A DNA stretch of 64,000 nt from Amycolatopsis sp. NBC_01480 (GCF_036227205.1 NZ_CP109442.1:1736001-1800000); one strand, 5' to 3'. Counted from the first letter of the stretch, positions 39,701-47,952 are shown. A program made the numbers and translations. Notes: generated by a model not told the origin, from the letters alone.

Positions 39701-40817
39701 CAACGCCGACGAGCCGGAGGACTGGCGCGACCGGCCCGGGCCCGACGGGCGGACGCCGCGGGAGAACATCGAGGACCCCGAGTACATCAAGAAGCACTAC
39801 TACGAGACGACCCACAACGGCGTGCGGGAGCTGCGCATCCGGCATACGGCCGCCGATCCCGAGAACCCGCCGCACCCGCTCGACCTCGTCGACGGCAAGC
39901 CGACGTTCAAGCACGACCGGCCCGCCGCCGAGTCGCTCGGGTTCGACGAGGAGCGCTCGTCGACGCATGCGCCGCAGCGTGACCAACCGTCGTCGGAACA
40001 CGAATCGAGCCACGAAGCGGGACACACAGCGGAAACCGGAGGGAACGACACCCCCAGCACCGAAGGCCACGTGCCCGGCCCGCACTCCGACACCCGCAAC
40101 TGGCGCGACCACGACTACGACGCCATCGAGGACCGCATCGCCGATCGCGAAGCCAAAAAGGCGATCCTCGACGACACCCCGACCGACGACGACGGATGGA
40201 AATCGGCCCACAACGCCAAAAACGACGCCTCCGAGGTGCTGGGCGAGGAGGCTTCCGGCCATGCGGTGCGCGACCGCCTGCACCGCGAGTTCAGCGAGGC
40301 GTTCCCCAAGGACGACTTCGACGTGCGGCCACATCCCGACGCGCCGGAGGGCAGCCACCGCTACCAGATCGTCGACTCCGACGGCAATGTGCGCGCGGAC
40401 ATCACCCCACGCCACCCGATCGACGGCGAGAAACCCGGACCCGGCAACTTCGACCACATCTGGGAAGTCGACCACCACGACGGCGGCGAGCCGCACTACA
40501 TCGTCCACGAGGCGAAAGGCCCCGGCGGCGGGACGAGCGAGCGTTACCTGCCCGAGGTCGCCCGCACCTACAAACAGGGCCATCCCGCTTACTTCGGCGA
40601 CATCGTCAAGCGGATGGCGCTCACCGACCCCGGGCTGGCGAACGCGCTGGAGCGTGCGAAGCTCGAGAAGCGGCTCGACTACATCGAGGTGCGCGCGCTC
40701 GTCGACGAGTCCGTCACGCCCCATCGCAACCTCGGTTACGATTACAAGCCGTTCAACGGTTACGACTACGAGTCACCGTTGCGGCCGCCCGGTTCGGCAC
40801 CACGCAGCGAGGAATGA
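36744..40817 (+). CDS. Giant type VII-type polymorphic toxin with PD-(D/E)XK nuclease tip
   Basis: A 1357-residue modular effector. Residues 1-260 are helical with a WXG turn (Trp138, Gly140) and hydrophobic segments, typical of type VII substrates. Residues 285-560 are a Ser/Gly/His repeat linker (SASHSGGG-type units), then a Pro/Gly-rich linker to about 815. Residues 840-935 form a caspase/C80-like module with candidate dyad His850 and Cys889 (IRLIGCDAGS), likely for self-processing. The C-terminal domain (about 1190-1345) has Asp1237 in FDHIWEV, Glu1256-Ala-Lys1258 and a later QGHPAYFGDIV, the restriction-endonuclease-fold toxin pattern. An Imm49-like gene follows. The linker uses less biased codons than its neighbours. 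Confidence 0.85.
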   Translation: MAEANPLVVQPEQDGDGPGPLTAGNGDYGYGTGIGVAESAVDAFNGIKDGDWVSGGLGVLSLAGEIAGAAIDPFGYLLSSAASFLMEHVQPLKDMLDSVAGDPPVIQSYGESWGNVSKSLEEQQTQLANAVKTGTADWKGDAADAYRKSSAEAAEAIGGAATVASAIGTVTTIMGEVVAFVRETVRDLIADLVGKLIAWVLEEVFSLGFGTPVVIAQAVAAIAKWGEKISELLTKLCDTMRRVSPLLGKLADVFTKIIKVLGKLAGKVTGLDVISTKNIKAGGFLQRGGAGGGSGGHHGGGDGDSSGSGSGEGSGSGGADGEGAGSGSGGADGAGSGSGSGGSDSGSGGGSGSGSGGSGSGGSGSHRSGSDGDSPSSGGSSRRSDGGSSSTGDSSPSHRSTGNGTHGDSGPSGGGNGDGGPSGGGSASSHSAGGASSHSAGGGSSTPSGGSSSHASNGNGSPSHSGGSPSHADGGRSSAPSGGGSTPHSGGGNSASHSGGAPSGGGSASHSGGGSAPHSGGGSASHSGGGGASHSGGGSATHASGDSSGGGSRRGDSSTSASGYAPSRVNEPTTGAPAPRSGDSPGGSAPQQGQPAAGGSMPPGGGASGGAPGGGAPGARPGAGGGWTGTPGSPGARTPHTPDASTGRPGPDRSVPGQRRSSDTDPRGPQRPGDTNTRGPQRPGDGTGPAPRRPSDAPEPVARGSPGAATQPGTQRPGTHPGGGNGPGNTRPGPEGPHRTPESNTPRRDTTGPPHHDSPGAQHNNTPDQHSPHHDAPNQDAPHHGDPQDGHHDAPHQDNPNEPLTPDEVNQHHSESTPAGSSYHRGDADMGDLPHRVQPDPDGRFTADVHVTPDGHARIGDRLYTPEEFADVLRRNGDYDGRPIRLIGCDAGSNDFAHRLSRELDTEVMAPNKPAWTDSHGRVFSSDYEIGPDGRMRPRIPPDGEWSVHRPDGTSHHVGDDGFAPDTQRHDPHDVDADSSRHRGEDNADEPEDWRDRPGPDGRTPRENIEDPEYIKKHYYETTHNGVRELRIRHTAADPENPPHPLDLVDGKPTFKHDRPAAESLGFDEERSSTHAPQRDQPSSEHESSHEAGHTAETGGNDTPSTEGHVPGPHSDTRNWRDHDYDAIEDRIADREAKKAILDDTPTDDDGWKSAHNAKNDASEVLGEEASGHAVRDRLHREFSEAFPKDDFDVRPHPDAPEGSHRYQIVDSDGNVRADITPRHPIDGEKPGPGNFDHIWEVDHHDGGEPHYIVHEAKGPGGGTSERYLPEVARTYKQGHPAYFGDIVKRMALTDPGLANALERAKLEKRLDYIEVRALVDESVTPHRNLGYDYKPFNGYDYESPLRPPGSAPRSEE

Positions 40818-40822
40818 GATCG

Positions 40823-41665
40823 ATGACCACCGTGGAAAGGCACCCGATCGACGTCGAGCTGGCGTGGAAGCAGATCGAAGCGCTCTCGCCCCAGGTCGGT
40901 TTTTACCTGGACTACGTGGAGAAGGACACCGCCGCGCTGGCGAACGTGCTGCGCCGTGAGCTGATGCTCACCCAGTACCGGAGCGTGGTCGACCCGGACT
41001 CGGCCGACCCCGACACCTGGGACGCCCTGCATACCGCCGCGCAGGCCGCCGCGGCGATCTTCGCCGCGGCCGGCACCGACGCCGAGGTGGAGGCGGTGAT
41101 CGGCCGTCCGATGCGGTTCGCCGGGACCGGGCCGAACGAGCGGGCGGACCCCGGCGCATGGCTCACCGCCGCCTGGCTCGCCGTGATCACGCGGGACGAC
41201 ACGCTGATCCAGCAGCTGGCGTCCGTGCCGCTGGACCTGCTGCGCGCGTCCGGAGTCGAACACGACGCGTACATGTACCCATGGGTCGAAACCCTGCAAA
41301 CCTTTCTGTCCCACGGGGAAGTGACGCCAGAGCTGTTCCTGCCGGCGATGGACGGCACAGACCCGGACACCGCGCGATTCACGCCGCCGGACGCGATGAT
41401 GCGCCTGGTCTACCCGCCGATCCGGATGTTCTATTACCTGCTCCGCCGCGATTCCGCGAAGTTCGCCGACGCGTACACCGACGCGCTGGAGCAGCACCGG
41501 GCCTACTGGACCGCGGGCGGCAACGAGGTGCAGCCCGACGGGTTCGTCGCGTTCGCGCCGCTGGCGGTCGCCGTGCTGGCGCGGTCGGCCGGGATGACCG
41601 TGGACGTCCGGTCCGGCTACACGCCGTTGAACCTGCTCCTGGGCACCCGGCCGGCGGACGGCTGA
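40823..41665 (+). CDS. Imm49-like immunity protein
   Basis: A 280-residue cytosolic helical protein. The pattern EAVIGRPMRFAGTGPNER, then PGAWLTAAWLAVITRDD, LLRASGVEHDAYMYPWVETL and VYPPIRMFYYLLRRD matches the immunity 49 family that accompanies polymorphic toxins in actinomycetes. It should neutralise the nuclease tip of the upstream effector. AGGA 9 nt upstream favours the ATG at 40823; an ATG at 40814 overlapping the toxin stop as ATGA is the alternative. The operon position supports the pairing. Confidence 0.85.
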   Translation: MTTVERHPIDVELAWKQIEALSPQVGFYLDYVEKDTAALANVLRRELMLTQYRSVVDPDSADPDTWDALHTAAQAAAAIFAAAGTDAEVEAVIGRPMRFAGTGPNERADPGAWLTAAWLAVITRDDTLIQQLASVPLDLLRASGVEHDAYMYPWVETLQTFLSHGEVTPELFLPAMDGTDPDTARFTPPDAMMRLVYPPIRMFYYLLRRDSAKFADAYTDALEQHRAYWTAGGNEVQPDGFVAFAPLAVAVLARSAGMTVDVRSGYTPLNLLLGTRPADG

Positions 41666-41670
41666 GCGAA

Positions 41671-42546
41671 ATGACCCAGCCTCCCGCCCCGCTCGGCCCG
41701 GACGGGCAGCGTGACCTCGTCGCCCGCCTCGGCCAGGCCCTCGTTTCCGCCACGGCGCCCGGCTGGCGCCGGATCCAGGTCGACTACCGGGCCGCCGGAC
41801 GGCACGTCGAGGTGGACGTCCTGGTCGTCGCGCCGGACGGGCGCGCGCACCCGCTCCGGCCACACCCGGAAGCGGTGCGGCTGCTCGGCGTGCTGCGCAG
41901 CGGCATGTACCAGCCGGGGCGTGGCACCTGGCTGAGCGCGACCCTGGTGTTCGACCCGCAACGGCCGCCGGCTGTCGAATTCCGGCCGGACCAGGAGCCC
42001 GTCTGGCGGCAGGCGCCGCCGCCGATCGGCTTCCAGGACGAGCTGCGGTTCTTCCCCCGGGCCGACCGGTTCCTCCCGCCATGGCTGCGCGCCAGGGCCG
42101 GGCTGCCGGCGGCAGCGGCGCCGCCCAGCCCGCCGCCGGGGGTGGTGAACCCGCCGGCCGAGACTGCGGACGACGTCAAGACGCCCCGCGTCTACGACGG
42201 CCTGGACGAGGCCGGACGGCCGGTCGTCGAGCGGGAGCCGCTTTCGCCCGGCGAACGCGAGCAGGTGCTCGCGTACCTGGACGCGGCGCCGGTGGTGCTC
42301 GCGGCGCGAACGTATGAGACCGACGCGTTCGACCCGTCGCGCACCGACGTCGTGCCCCTGACCTTCAGCACCGACGGCAGCTGGGTCTGGCCCGGCGCCG
42401 TCGCGTACTACCTGCGCGAGCACGAGGTCGCGCCGGATCCCGAGCTGCTGAGCCACATTCGCGGGCACCGGTTCGCCGTCCCGGAGGTCGGTGAGCCCGC
42501 TCGGGATCTAGCGCTGGCCTCGATCACCGGACCACCATCCACATAG
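41671..42546 (+). CDS. Conserved toxin-cluster protein, possibly a second immunity factor
   Basis: A 291-residue protein. The N-terminal half (WRRIQVDYRAAGRHVEVDVL, IGFQDELRFFPRADRFLPPW) looks like the YezG/DUF600 type of immunity fold. A Pro-rich hinge follows, then a second domain (TPRVYDGLDEAGRPVVEREP, GSWVWPGAVAYYLREH). Proteins of this layout recur beside actinobacterial polymorphic toxins, but I cannot give a proven function. It starts 5 nt after the Imm49-like gene, so it belongs to the same operon. It converges on ilvA with only 4 bp between the stops. Confidence 0.65.
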   Translation: MTQPPAPLGPDGQRDLVARLGQALVSATAPGWRRIQVDYRAAGRHVEVDVLVVAPDGRAHPLRPHPEAVRLLGVLRSGMYQPGRGTWLSATLVFDPQRPPAVEFRPDQEPVWRQAPPPIGFQDELRFFPRADRFLPPWLRARAGLPAAAAPPSPPPGVVNPPAETADDVKTPRVYDGLDEAGRPVVEREPLSPGEREQVLAYLDAAPVVLAARTYETDAFDPSRTDVVPLTFSTDGSWVWPGAVAYYLREHEVAPDPELLSHIRGHRFAVPEVGEPARDLALASITGPPST

Positions 42547-42550
42547 GACG

Positions 42551-43753
42551 TCAGACGATGGTGAACCCCGCGTCCGCGAGGGCGGCTTCCACATCCGCGC
42601 AATGCTCGGGGCCACGGGTCTCCAGCGCCAGCGCGACATCGACCTCACCCAGCGCGAGGCTGCCCGAGATCCGCGAATGCTCCACGTCGAGCACGTTCGC
42701 ACCCAAGTCCTTCACACAGCTCAGCACCGAGACGAGCGAGCCCGGGCGGTCCGGCACGCGCAGGTGCAGCTTGAGGTAACGGCCGCCGGCGGTCATGCCG
42801 TGCTGGATGATCTGCTGGAGCAGGACCGGGTCGACGTTGCCGCCGGACAGGATCGCGACCACTGGCGGCTCGAACGCGCCCGGGTGCTGCAGCAGCGCGG
42901 CCACCGTCGCGGCGCCGGCCGGCTCGACCACCAGCTTCCGCCGCTCCAGGCACAGCAGCACGGCGCGCGAGAGCGACTCCTCGGTGACCGTCACGATGTC
43001 GTCCACCAGCGAGGAAACGTGCGCGTAGCTGACCGGCCCCGGCTGGCCGACGGCGATCCCGTCGGCCATGGTGTGCAGCTCGCCCAGCCGGACCGGCGCC
43101 CCGGCGGCCAGCGAGGGCGGGAACGCGGCGGCGTCCTCGGCCTGCACGCCGACCACGCGCACGTCCGGGCGCAGCGCCTTCACCGCGGACGCGACGCCGC
43201 CCACCAGGCCCCCGCCGCCGGTCGCGACGAGCACCGTCTTCGCGCCGGGCACCTGCTCCAGGATCTCCAGGCCGACGGTGCCCTGCCCGGCGATCACGTC
43301 GACGTGGTCGAACGGGTGGATGAACACCGCGCCGGTGCGCTCGGAGAACGCGACCGCCTCGGCGAGCGTCTCCTCCAGCACGGCGCCGAACAGGTGCACG
43401 TCCGCGCCGTAACCGCGGGTCGCGGCCAGCTTCGGCAACGGCGCGCGCAGCGGCATGAAGACCGTCGAGGAGATCCCCAGCAGCGAAGACGCCAGCGCGA
43501 CGCCCTGGGCGTGGTTGCCGGCGCTGGCCGCGACCACGCCGCGGGCCCGCTCCTCGGCGCTCAGGCCGTGAATGCGCGTGTACGCGCCGCGGATCTTGAA
43601 CGAGCCGGTGCGCTGCAGGTTCTCGCACTTGAGGTACACCGGGCCGCCGTGGAGCCGCCGGAGGTCACGCGCGTGTTCCATCGGGGTGAGGCGCGTGATG
43701 CCCTCCAGGAGCTTGCGGGCCTCCTGAACGCGTTCGAGGCTGACCAGTTCCAT
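42551..43753 (-). CDS. ilvA: Threonine ammonia-lyase with ACT-like C-terminus
   Basis: PLP enzyme of 400 residues converting threonine to 2-oxobutanoate for isoleucine synthesis or degradation. The PLP lysine is Lys53 in GSFKIRGA. Also seen are SAGNHAQGVA, GTVGLEIL and the phosphate loop GGGGLVGG. The C-terminal 75 residues (YLKLHLRVPDRPGSLVSVLS) form a single ACT-like domain, the catabolic/short type rather than the two-ACT biosynthetic form. The ATG at 43753 is used; a GTG at 43774 would add 7 residues. Confidence 0.92.
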   Translation of the reverse strand: MELVSLERVQEARKLLEGITRLTPMEHARDLRRLHGGPVYLKCENLQRTGSFKIRGAYTRIHGLSAEERARGVVAASAGNHAQGVALASSLLGISSTVFMPLRAPLPKLAATRGYGADVHLFGAVLEETLAEAVAFSERTGAVFIHPFDHVDVIAGQGTVGLEILEQVPGAKTVLVATGGGGLVGGVASAVKALRPDVRVVGVQAEDAAAFPPSLAAGAPVRLGELHTMADGIAVGQPGPVSYAHVSSLVDDIVTVTEESLSRAVLLCLERRKLVVEPAGAATVAALLQHPGAFEPPVVAILSGGNVDPVLLQQIIQHGMTAGGRYLKLHLRVPDRPGSLVSVLSCVKDLGANVLDVEHSRISGSLALGEVDVALALETRGPEHCADVEAALADAGFTIV

Positions 43754-43848
43754 GGTCGCGATGATGCCACCCACCTATGGCCGGAGTGCACCAGAGGAGG
43801 GACCGGTACGCTGATAACAGCAACCACACGTGATCAGGGAGTGCGACT

Positions 43849-44148
43849 ATGGCCGCCGAGAGCGACGCGCCGAAAGCCCGGCGTCTGAGCGCGACCCGTT
43901 CGGCCGGTCTGCTGCCCCTCGCCATCGGCGTGGCCTCCGCCGTCGCGCTCACCGGCGCGGCCTTCTTCACCGTGGACGCGGCCGGCTGCGGCGGCCCCGC
44001 GCAGTACATCCGCCACGACAACCACGTCGAGCTGGTCGGCGGCTGCGTGGACGGCTCCGAGCTGTCCCCCGCCTCCCCCGCGGAGGAGGCGGCGGCGCAC
44101 CACCCGGCGCCCAACGTCCACCCGCTGCCCAGCAGCTACCGCCCCTGA
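43849..44148 (+). CDS. Small membrane-anchored hypothetical protein
   Basis: A 99-residue protein I do not recognise. A basic N-terminus (residues 1-17) is followed by one hydrophobic helix (GLLPLAIGVASAVALTGAAFF) and a short extracytoplasmic tail with two cysteines (AAGCGGP, VGGCVDG), then Ala/Pro-rich sequence. It could be a type II membrane protein or an uncleaved secreted peptide with a disulfide. The ATG has a GGGAG 8 nt upstream. It is divergent from ilvA and ends just before the 46-nt palindrome. Confidence 0.68.
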   Translation: MAAESDAPKARRLSATRSAGLLPLAIGVASAVALTGAAFFTVDAAGCGGPAQYIRHDNHVELVGGCVDGSELSPASPAEEAAAHHPAPNVHPLPSSYRP

Positions 44149-44152
44149 ACCC

Positions 44153-44198
44153 CTCGTGAGTGTTCATGCCGGTTAGAACCGTCGCAGGCACTCACGAG
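44153..44198. repeat. Dispersed 46-nt palindrome, copy 2
   Basis: Same length and layout as the copy at 21092-21137, with 40 of 46 positions identical including the central GGTTAGAACCGTC. Outer arms CTCGTGAGTG/CACTCACGAG are perfect, but the inner stem has mismatches. It lies between converging genes like copy 1. Confidence 0.85.
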
Positions 44199-44211
44199 TC
44201 CGGCCCGGGGC

Positions 44212-45369
44212 TCAGCCCAGCGCGGCGTTGAGGTCCGCGATCAGGTCACGGGGGTCCTCGATGCCGACCGACAGGCGGAGCAGGTCGGCCGGGACCTGGA
44301 GGGTGGAGCCGGCCGTGCTGGCGTGGGTCATCCGGCCCGGGTGCTCGATCAGCGACTCGATGCCGCCGAGGGACTCGGCCAGGATGAACAGCTTGGTGCG
44401 CGAGGCGACCTGCAGGGCCGCCTCCTCGCCGTCCGCGTGGCGGAACGACACCATGCCGCCGAAGCGGCGCATCTGCTTGGCCGCCGCCTCGTGGCCCGGG
44501 TGCTCGGGCAGGCCCGGGTAGTAGACCTTGGAGACCTTCGGGTGCTTCGCGAGCGTCTGCGCGATCAGCTCGGCGTTGTCGCTGTGCCGCTCCATGCGCA
44601 GCGCGAGGGTCTTGAGGCCGCGCAGGGTCAGCCAGGCGTCGAACGGGCCGGGCACCGCGCCGGCCGCGTTGCGCAGGTAGAACAGCTGCTCACGCAGGTC
44701 GTCCTCGTCGGTGACGACGGCGCCGCCGACCACGTCGGAGTGGCCGCCGAGGTACTTGGTGGTGGAGTGCACCACGATGTCCGCGCCCAGGGCCAGCGGG
44801 GTCTGCAGGTACGGCGTCGCGAACGTGTTGTCGACGACCAGCCGCGCGCCCGCGTCGTGCGCCACCCCGGCCAGCGCCGCGATGTCGGCGACGCCGAGCA
44901 GCGGGTTGGTGGGCGACTCGCACCAGATCAGCTTGGTCTCCGGGCGGATCGCGGCCCGCACCTCGTCGATCTTCGACAGGTCGGCCACGGTGTGCTCGAT
45001 GCCCCAGAGGCTCAGCACCTTGTCGATCAGCCGGAACGTGCCGCCGTACGCGTCGTTGCCCAGCACCAGGTGGTCGCCCGGGCGCAGGACGGTCCGCAGC
45101 ACCGCGTCGGACGCCGCCATGCCGGAGGCGAACGCGAGCGTGTGGCGCGCGCCCTCCAGTGCCGCGAGCGCCTGCTCCAGCGCGGTGCGCGTGGGGTTCG
45201 CGGTGCGCGAGTACTCGTAGTCGCCTTCGCGCGTGCCGCCGACGCCATCCTGCGCGTACGTCGAGGTCTGGTAGATCGGCACGATGACCGCGCCGGTGCG
45301 CGGATCGGGCTTCTGTCCCGCGTGGATCGCACGTGTTTCGAAGCCCAGGGCGGAGTAGTCGTCGACCAT
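44212..45369 (-). CDS. metB: Cystathionine gamma-synthase (or gamma-lyase)
   Basis: PLP enzyme of the Cys/Met metabolism family, 385 residues. PLP-binding lysine is Lys205 in STTKYLGGHSD, with SRTANPTR, FASGMAA and NPLLGVADI upstream and SLGGIESLIEHP near the C-terminus. Sequence alone does not separate gamma-synthase from gamma-lyase; position next to cbs matches mycobacterial Rv1079. Together with cbs it would allow two-way transsulfuration. The ATG lies 6 nt behind a TACCCT box, so it is likely leaderless. Confidence 0.9.
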   Translation of the reverse strand: MVDDYSALGFETRAIHAGQKPDPRTGAVIVPIYQTSTYAQDGVGGTREGDYEYSRTANPTRTALEQALAALEGARHTLAFASGMAASDAVLRTVLRPGDHLVLGNDAYGGTFRLIDKVLSLWGIEHTVADLSKIDEVRAAIRPETKLIWCESPTNPLLGVADIAALAGVAHDAGARLVVDNTFATPYLQTPLALGADIVVHSTTKYLGGHSDVVGGAVVTDEDDLREQLFYLRNAAGAVPGPFDAWLTLRGLKTLALRMERHSDNAELIAQTLAKHPKVSKVYYPGLPEHPGHEAAAKQMRRFGGMVSFRHADGEEAALQVASRTKLFILAESLGGIESLIEHPGRMTHASTAGSTLQVPADLLRLSVGIEDPRDLIADLNAALG

Positions 45370-45375
45370 GCATCC

Positions 45376-45408
45376 AGGGTACGGCCCACCCCTGACAATC
45401 CCGTCAGG
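45376..45408 (-). promoter_or_regulatory. metB promoter with inverted repeat
   Basis: The minus-strand -10 TACCCT (45381-45376) precedes the ATG by 6 nt. Just upstream lies CCTGAC-N6-GTCAGG (45391-45408), placed over the -35 area, a candidate operator for a sulfur regulator. Confidence 0.5.
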
Positions 45409-45419
45409 TGGGACTGATC

Positions 45420-46352
45420 TCACCAGCCGCCGGGAGGTCCGCCCTGGTAGGACTGGGCGGCGGGTTCGCCCTGGTGCGGCGAGGGTGCGGCGAAGCCAGG
45501 CGAGGCCGCACTTTCGGCCCGCTTCGGCCGCACCAGCAGCACGCTGACGACGCCGGTGATCAGCGCGGCCGCCAGCTCCGGCCAGACGTCCCAGTCGTGG
45601 ACCGGCGCCTCGATCGCCGCGTTCACGAACGCCAGCGCCGCCGCCCCGATCGCCAACCGGCCGCCGAAGCGCTGGCCGCCGAGCAGCGCCACGCCCGCCG
45701 CGGTCACGACCAGCCAGCAGGCGAACTCGAGGACCAGCGCGACGACGCCGTTGCCGTCGCGCCAGTCGCTGATCGAGAACAGCGTGAGCAGGGTGCCGGT
45801 GACGCCGAGCGCCACCAGCACGAGCGTGCCGAGCAGGCGGTTCAGCGCCGGGTTGGCGGTCATCACCAGCCGCAGCCGGGACTGGCGCGGCGCGCGCCGG
45901 CCCTCGGCCACGGCCCGGTCGCGCCGGCGGTGGACGCCCCGGACGATCAGCCCCACCACGGCCAGCAGCAGCACCAGCGGCGCCAGCGTGAGGCAGCCGA
46001 CCGTGCCGTACGCGCCGTCGACGTGGAACTCGAAGGACCGTTCGAGGAACTTCCCGTACGGCGCCTGAAGCAGCATCGGCTCCAGCAGCCCCAGCGCCAC
46101 CGCGAGCACCCCGCCGGCGATCAGCAGGACCAGCCCGCCCGCCGGGCGAACGAACGTCGTGGCGGCGCCGGCGAGGAAAACCAGCCCTGCCAAGGCAAAC
46201 AGCACGAGCACGGTCACCGAGCCGCCGGACTGGAGTTTCGGGAACAGCAGGATCGGCGTCGACACCGCGATCCCGCCCATGCCGAGGCCGAGCAACGCCG
46301 TCACGGTCCAGGTCGCGCCGGCGCCACGACGCGGCTGAAAGCCGTACGTCAA
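45420..46352 (-). CDS. Multi-pass membrane protein, Pro/Gly-rich end
   Basis: A 310-residue protein with about 8 predicted membrane helices and a 40-residue Pro/Gly/Gln tail ending GGPPGGW. The function is unknown. A TTG start at 46352 is chosen because GAGGGG lies 6 nt upstream and it avoids overlap with the preceding gene; a GTG further upstream would sit inside that gene. The tail and the position relate it to the next two genes, suggesting duplication of one membrane-protein family. Confidence 0.7.
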   Translation of the reverse strand: MTYGFQPRRGAGATWTVTALLGLGMGGIAVSTPILLFPKLQSGGSVTVLVLFALAGLVFLAGAATTFVRPAGGLVLLIAGGVLAVALGLLEPMLLQAPYGKFLERSFEFHVDGAYGTVGCLTLAPLVLLLAVVGLIVRGVHRRRDRAVAEGRRAPRQSRLRLVMTANPALNRLLGTLVLVALGVTGTLLTLFSISDWRDGNGVVALVLEFACWLVVTAAGVALLGGQRFGGRLAIGAAALAFVNAAIEAPVHDWDVWPELAAALITGVVSVLLVRPKRAESAASPGFAAPSPHQGEPAAQSYQGGPPGGW

Positions 46353-46371
46353 CGAATTCCCCTCGCCGCGA

Positions 46372-47136
46372 TCACCAGCCCTGCGGGCCGCCTCCCTGCT
46401 GCGGAGAGTACCCACCCGGGTACTGCTGGATGCCCGGGTTCGGAGTGCCGAGGCCGACCCACAACGCGGTCGGCTTCACGATCACCAGGATCAGGGTGGC
46501 GATCGGCGGCAGGATCGACAGGATCGAGCCGAACGCGCCGTAGCCCACGGCGATCGCGCTGGTGCTGAAGCCCCTGGTGCCAATGAGGTTGAGGACCAGC
46601 GAGACCACGGTGTACGCGATCGCGAGGCCACTGGCGATCATCACGCACATTCGGCCGATCGGCTTGTGCATGATCAGCGTGATGGCGCCGAAGAGCAGCA
46701 GCCCGGCCATCGCCAGGTTCACCACCAGCGACACGATGCCGAGCACCAGGAAGTGGCCGGAAATCCCGACGATGATCGCGATGGAGCCGATCACGCTGAT
46801 CACCGAGACGATGCCGCCGAGGATCGCCAGCACCGCGGCGGTGATGGCGGTGCCACCGCTGGGCTTGGGCTGCTGGATCGAACCCGGACCGCCCGGGTAG
46901 GCCGGGAACGGCTGCTGGCCGTACGGCTGCGGCTGCGCGCCGAACGGCTGGCTCGGCTGACCGTACGGCTGCTGCTGCGGCTGCCCGTACGGCTGTTGCT
47001 GCTGCGCCGGGAACGGCTGGCTCGGCTGGCCCGGATACGGCTGCTGTCCCGGATATGGCTGCTGCCCGGGGTACGGCTGCTGCCCCGGTTGCTGGGGTCC
47101 AGGGTTCTGCGGTCCTGGGTTCTGGGGGTAGGTCAC
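46372..47136 (-). CDS. Proline-rich membrane protein (Pra-like position)
   Basis: A 254-residue protein. Residues 1-85 are Pro/Gln/Gly repeats (PYPGQQ and PYGQPQQ units). Four membrane helices occupy about 95-225, and the C-terminus reads PNPGIQQYPGGYSPQQGGGP then QGW. The location between metB and cbs is that of the proline-rich antigen gene (Rv1078) in M. tuberculosis, but detailed similarity is not claimed. The function is unknown. Its start at 47136 leaves 73 nt to the next upstream gene. Confidence 0.75.
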   Translation of the reverse strand: MTYPQNPGPQNPGPQQPGQQPYPGQQPYPGQQPYPGQPSQPFPAQQQQPYGQPQQQPYGQPSQPFGAQPQPYGQQPFPAYPGGPGSIQQPKPSGGTAITAAVLAILGGIVSVISVIGSIAIIVGISGHFLVLGIVSLVVNLAMAGLLLFGAITLIMHKPIGRMCVMIASGLAIAYTVVSLVLNLIGTRGFSTSAIAVGYGAFGSILSILPPIATLILVIVKPTALWVGLGTPNPGIQQYPGGYSPQQGGGPQGW

Positions 47137-47209
47137 GGGGCGTCCTCGAGATCCGGCGGGCGGTGTCGGGGATCATCGTGCCAGGTCGGCGCGCCGTTCG
47201 GGGCGTAAA

Positions 47210-47752
47210 TCACCACTGTCCCGGCGAGTGCGCCCCGTACGGAGGCACCGCCGGCGTCCGATACCGGAGGTAGGAGAAGGTCGGCGGCAGCGCGGAGAGG
47301 ACCAGCACGAGCGGCGAGAGCACGCACAGCGCCGCCCGGCCCGCGCCGGGTGCGTTGTGCAGCCCGAAGACCGACTGGAAATAGGCCGCGCAACCGGTGG
47401 TGCTGACGAGCGTCGACTCGACCAGCAGCGCGCCGATCGCGAGCAGCGCGCCGAGGATCAGCAGGACCGCGCCCGCGGTCGCGCGGAAGATCGTGCCGAG
47501 CGCGCCGAGCAGCAGGACCAGTCCGCCGACGAGGTACCCGCCGAGGTCCACGAGTGTCCACATAGGAAGGTCGCCGAGGCTGAAACCGGACGGGATGCCG
47601 AGGAACACCGTGACGGGCACGTAACCGGCGGCCACGGCGGCGGCCAGCCCGAGCAGCGCGGCGATGACCGCCGTGGCACCAGACGGGCGCCGGGCCGCCG
47701 AGGATTCGCCGGGCTCCGGCGACTGCGGTGCGTCTCGGTACGGGCCACCCAC
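47210..47752 (-). CDS. Four-helix membrane protein
   Basis: A 180-residue membrane protein with a short charged N-terminus and about four hydrophobic helices (GLAAAVAAGYVPVTVFLG, LGGYLVGGLVLLLGALG, GAVLLILGALLAIGALL, LCVLSPLVLVLSALPP) and a YGAHSPGQW end. It is probably paralogous to the neighbours. The GTG at 47752 is preferred because GGAG lies 5 nt upstream; a GTG at 47776 is possible. The function is unknown. Confidence 0.68.
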   Translation of the reverse strand: MGGPYRDAPQSPEPGESSAARRPSGATAVIAALLGLAAAVAAGYVPVTVFLGIPSGFSLGDLPMWTLVDLGGYLVGGLVLLLGALGTIFRATAGAVLLILGALLAIGALLVESTLVSTTGCAAYFQSVFGLHNAPGAGRAALCVLSPLVLVLSALPPTFSYLRYRTPAVPPYGAHSPGQW

Positions 47753-47952
47753 TCCTGCTCCCCCATCAGCTCGCACCGGAAACGACGGCGCTCACCATAG
47801 CCCGGAAAACGCGGCCGTGGACCGGAAATGGAGAAGGAATGAAGAAGCCGTGCCCGTACCTCCCCGCTCTCGGAATGGATCAAGATCGATAACGCGAACT
47901 GTTACCGAAAAACCGCATTTCTCAATTCCTCGCGAATAACTGCTGGGAACGG

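Noticed and set aside
39015..40724. Long minus-strand frame of 569 codons opposite the toxin
   Set aside because: It is an antisense shadow of the GC-rich toxin gene; residues are Arg/Val-rich with no domain.
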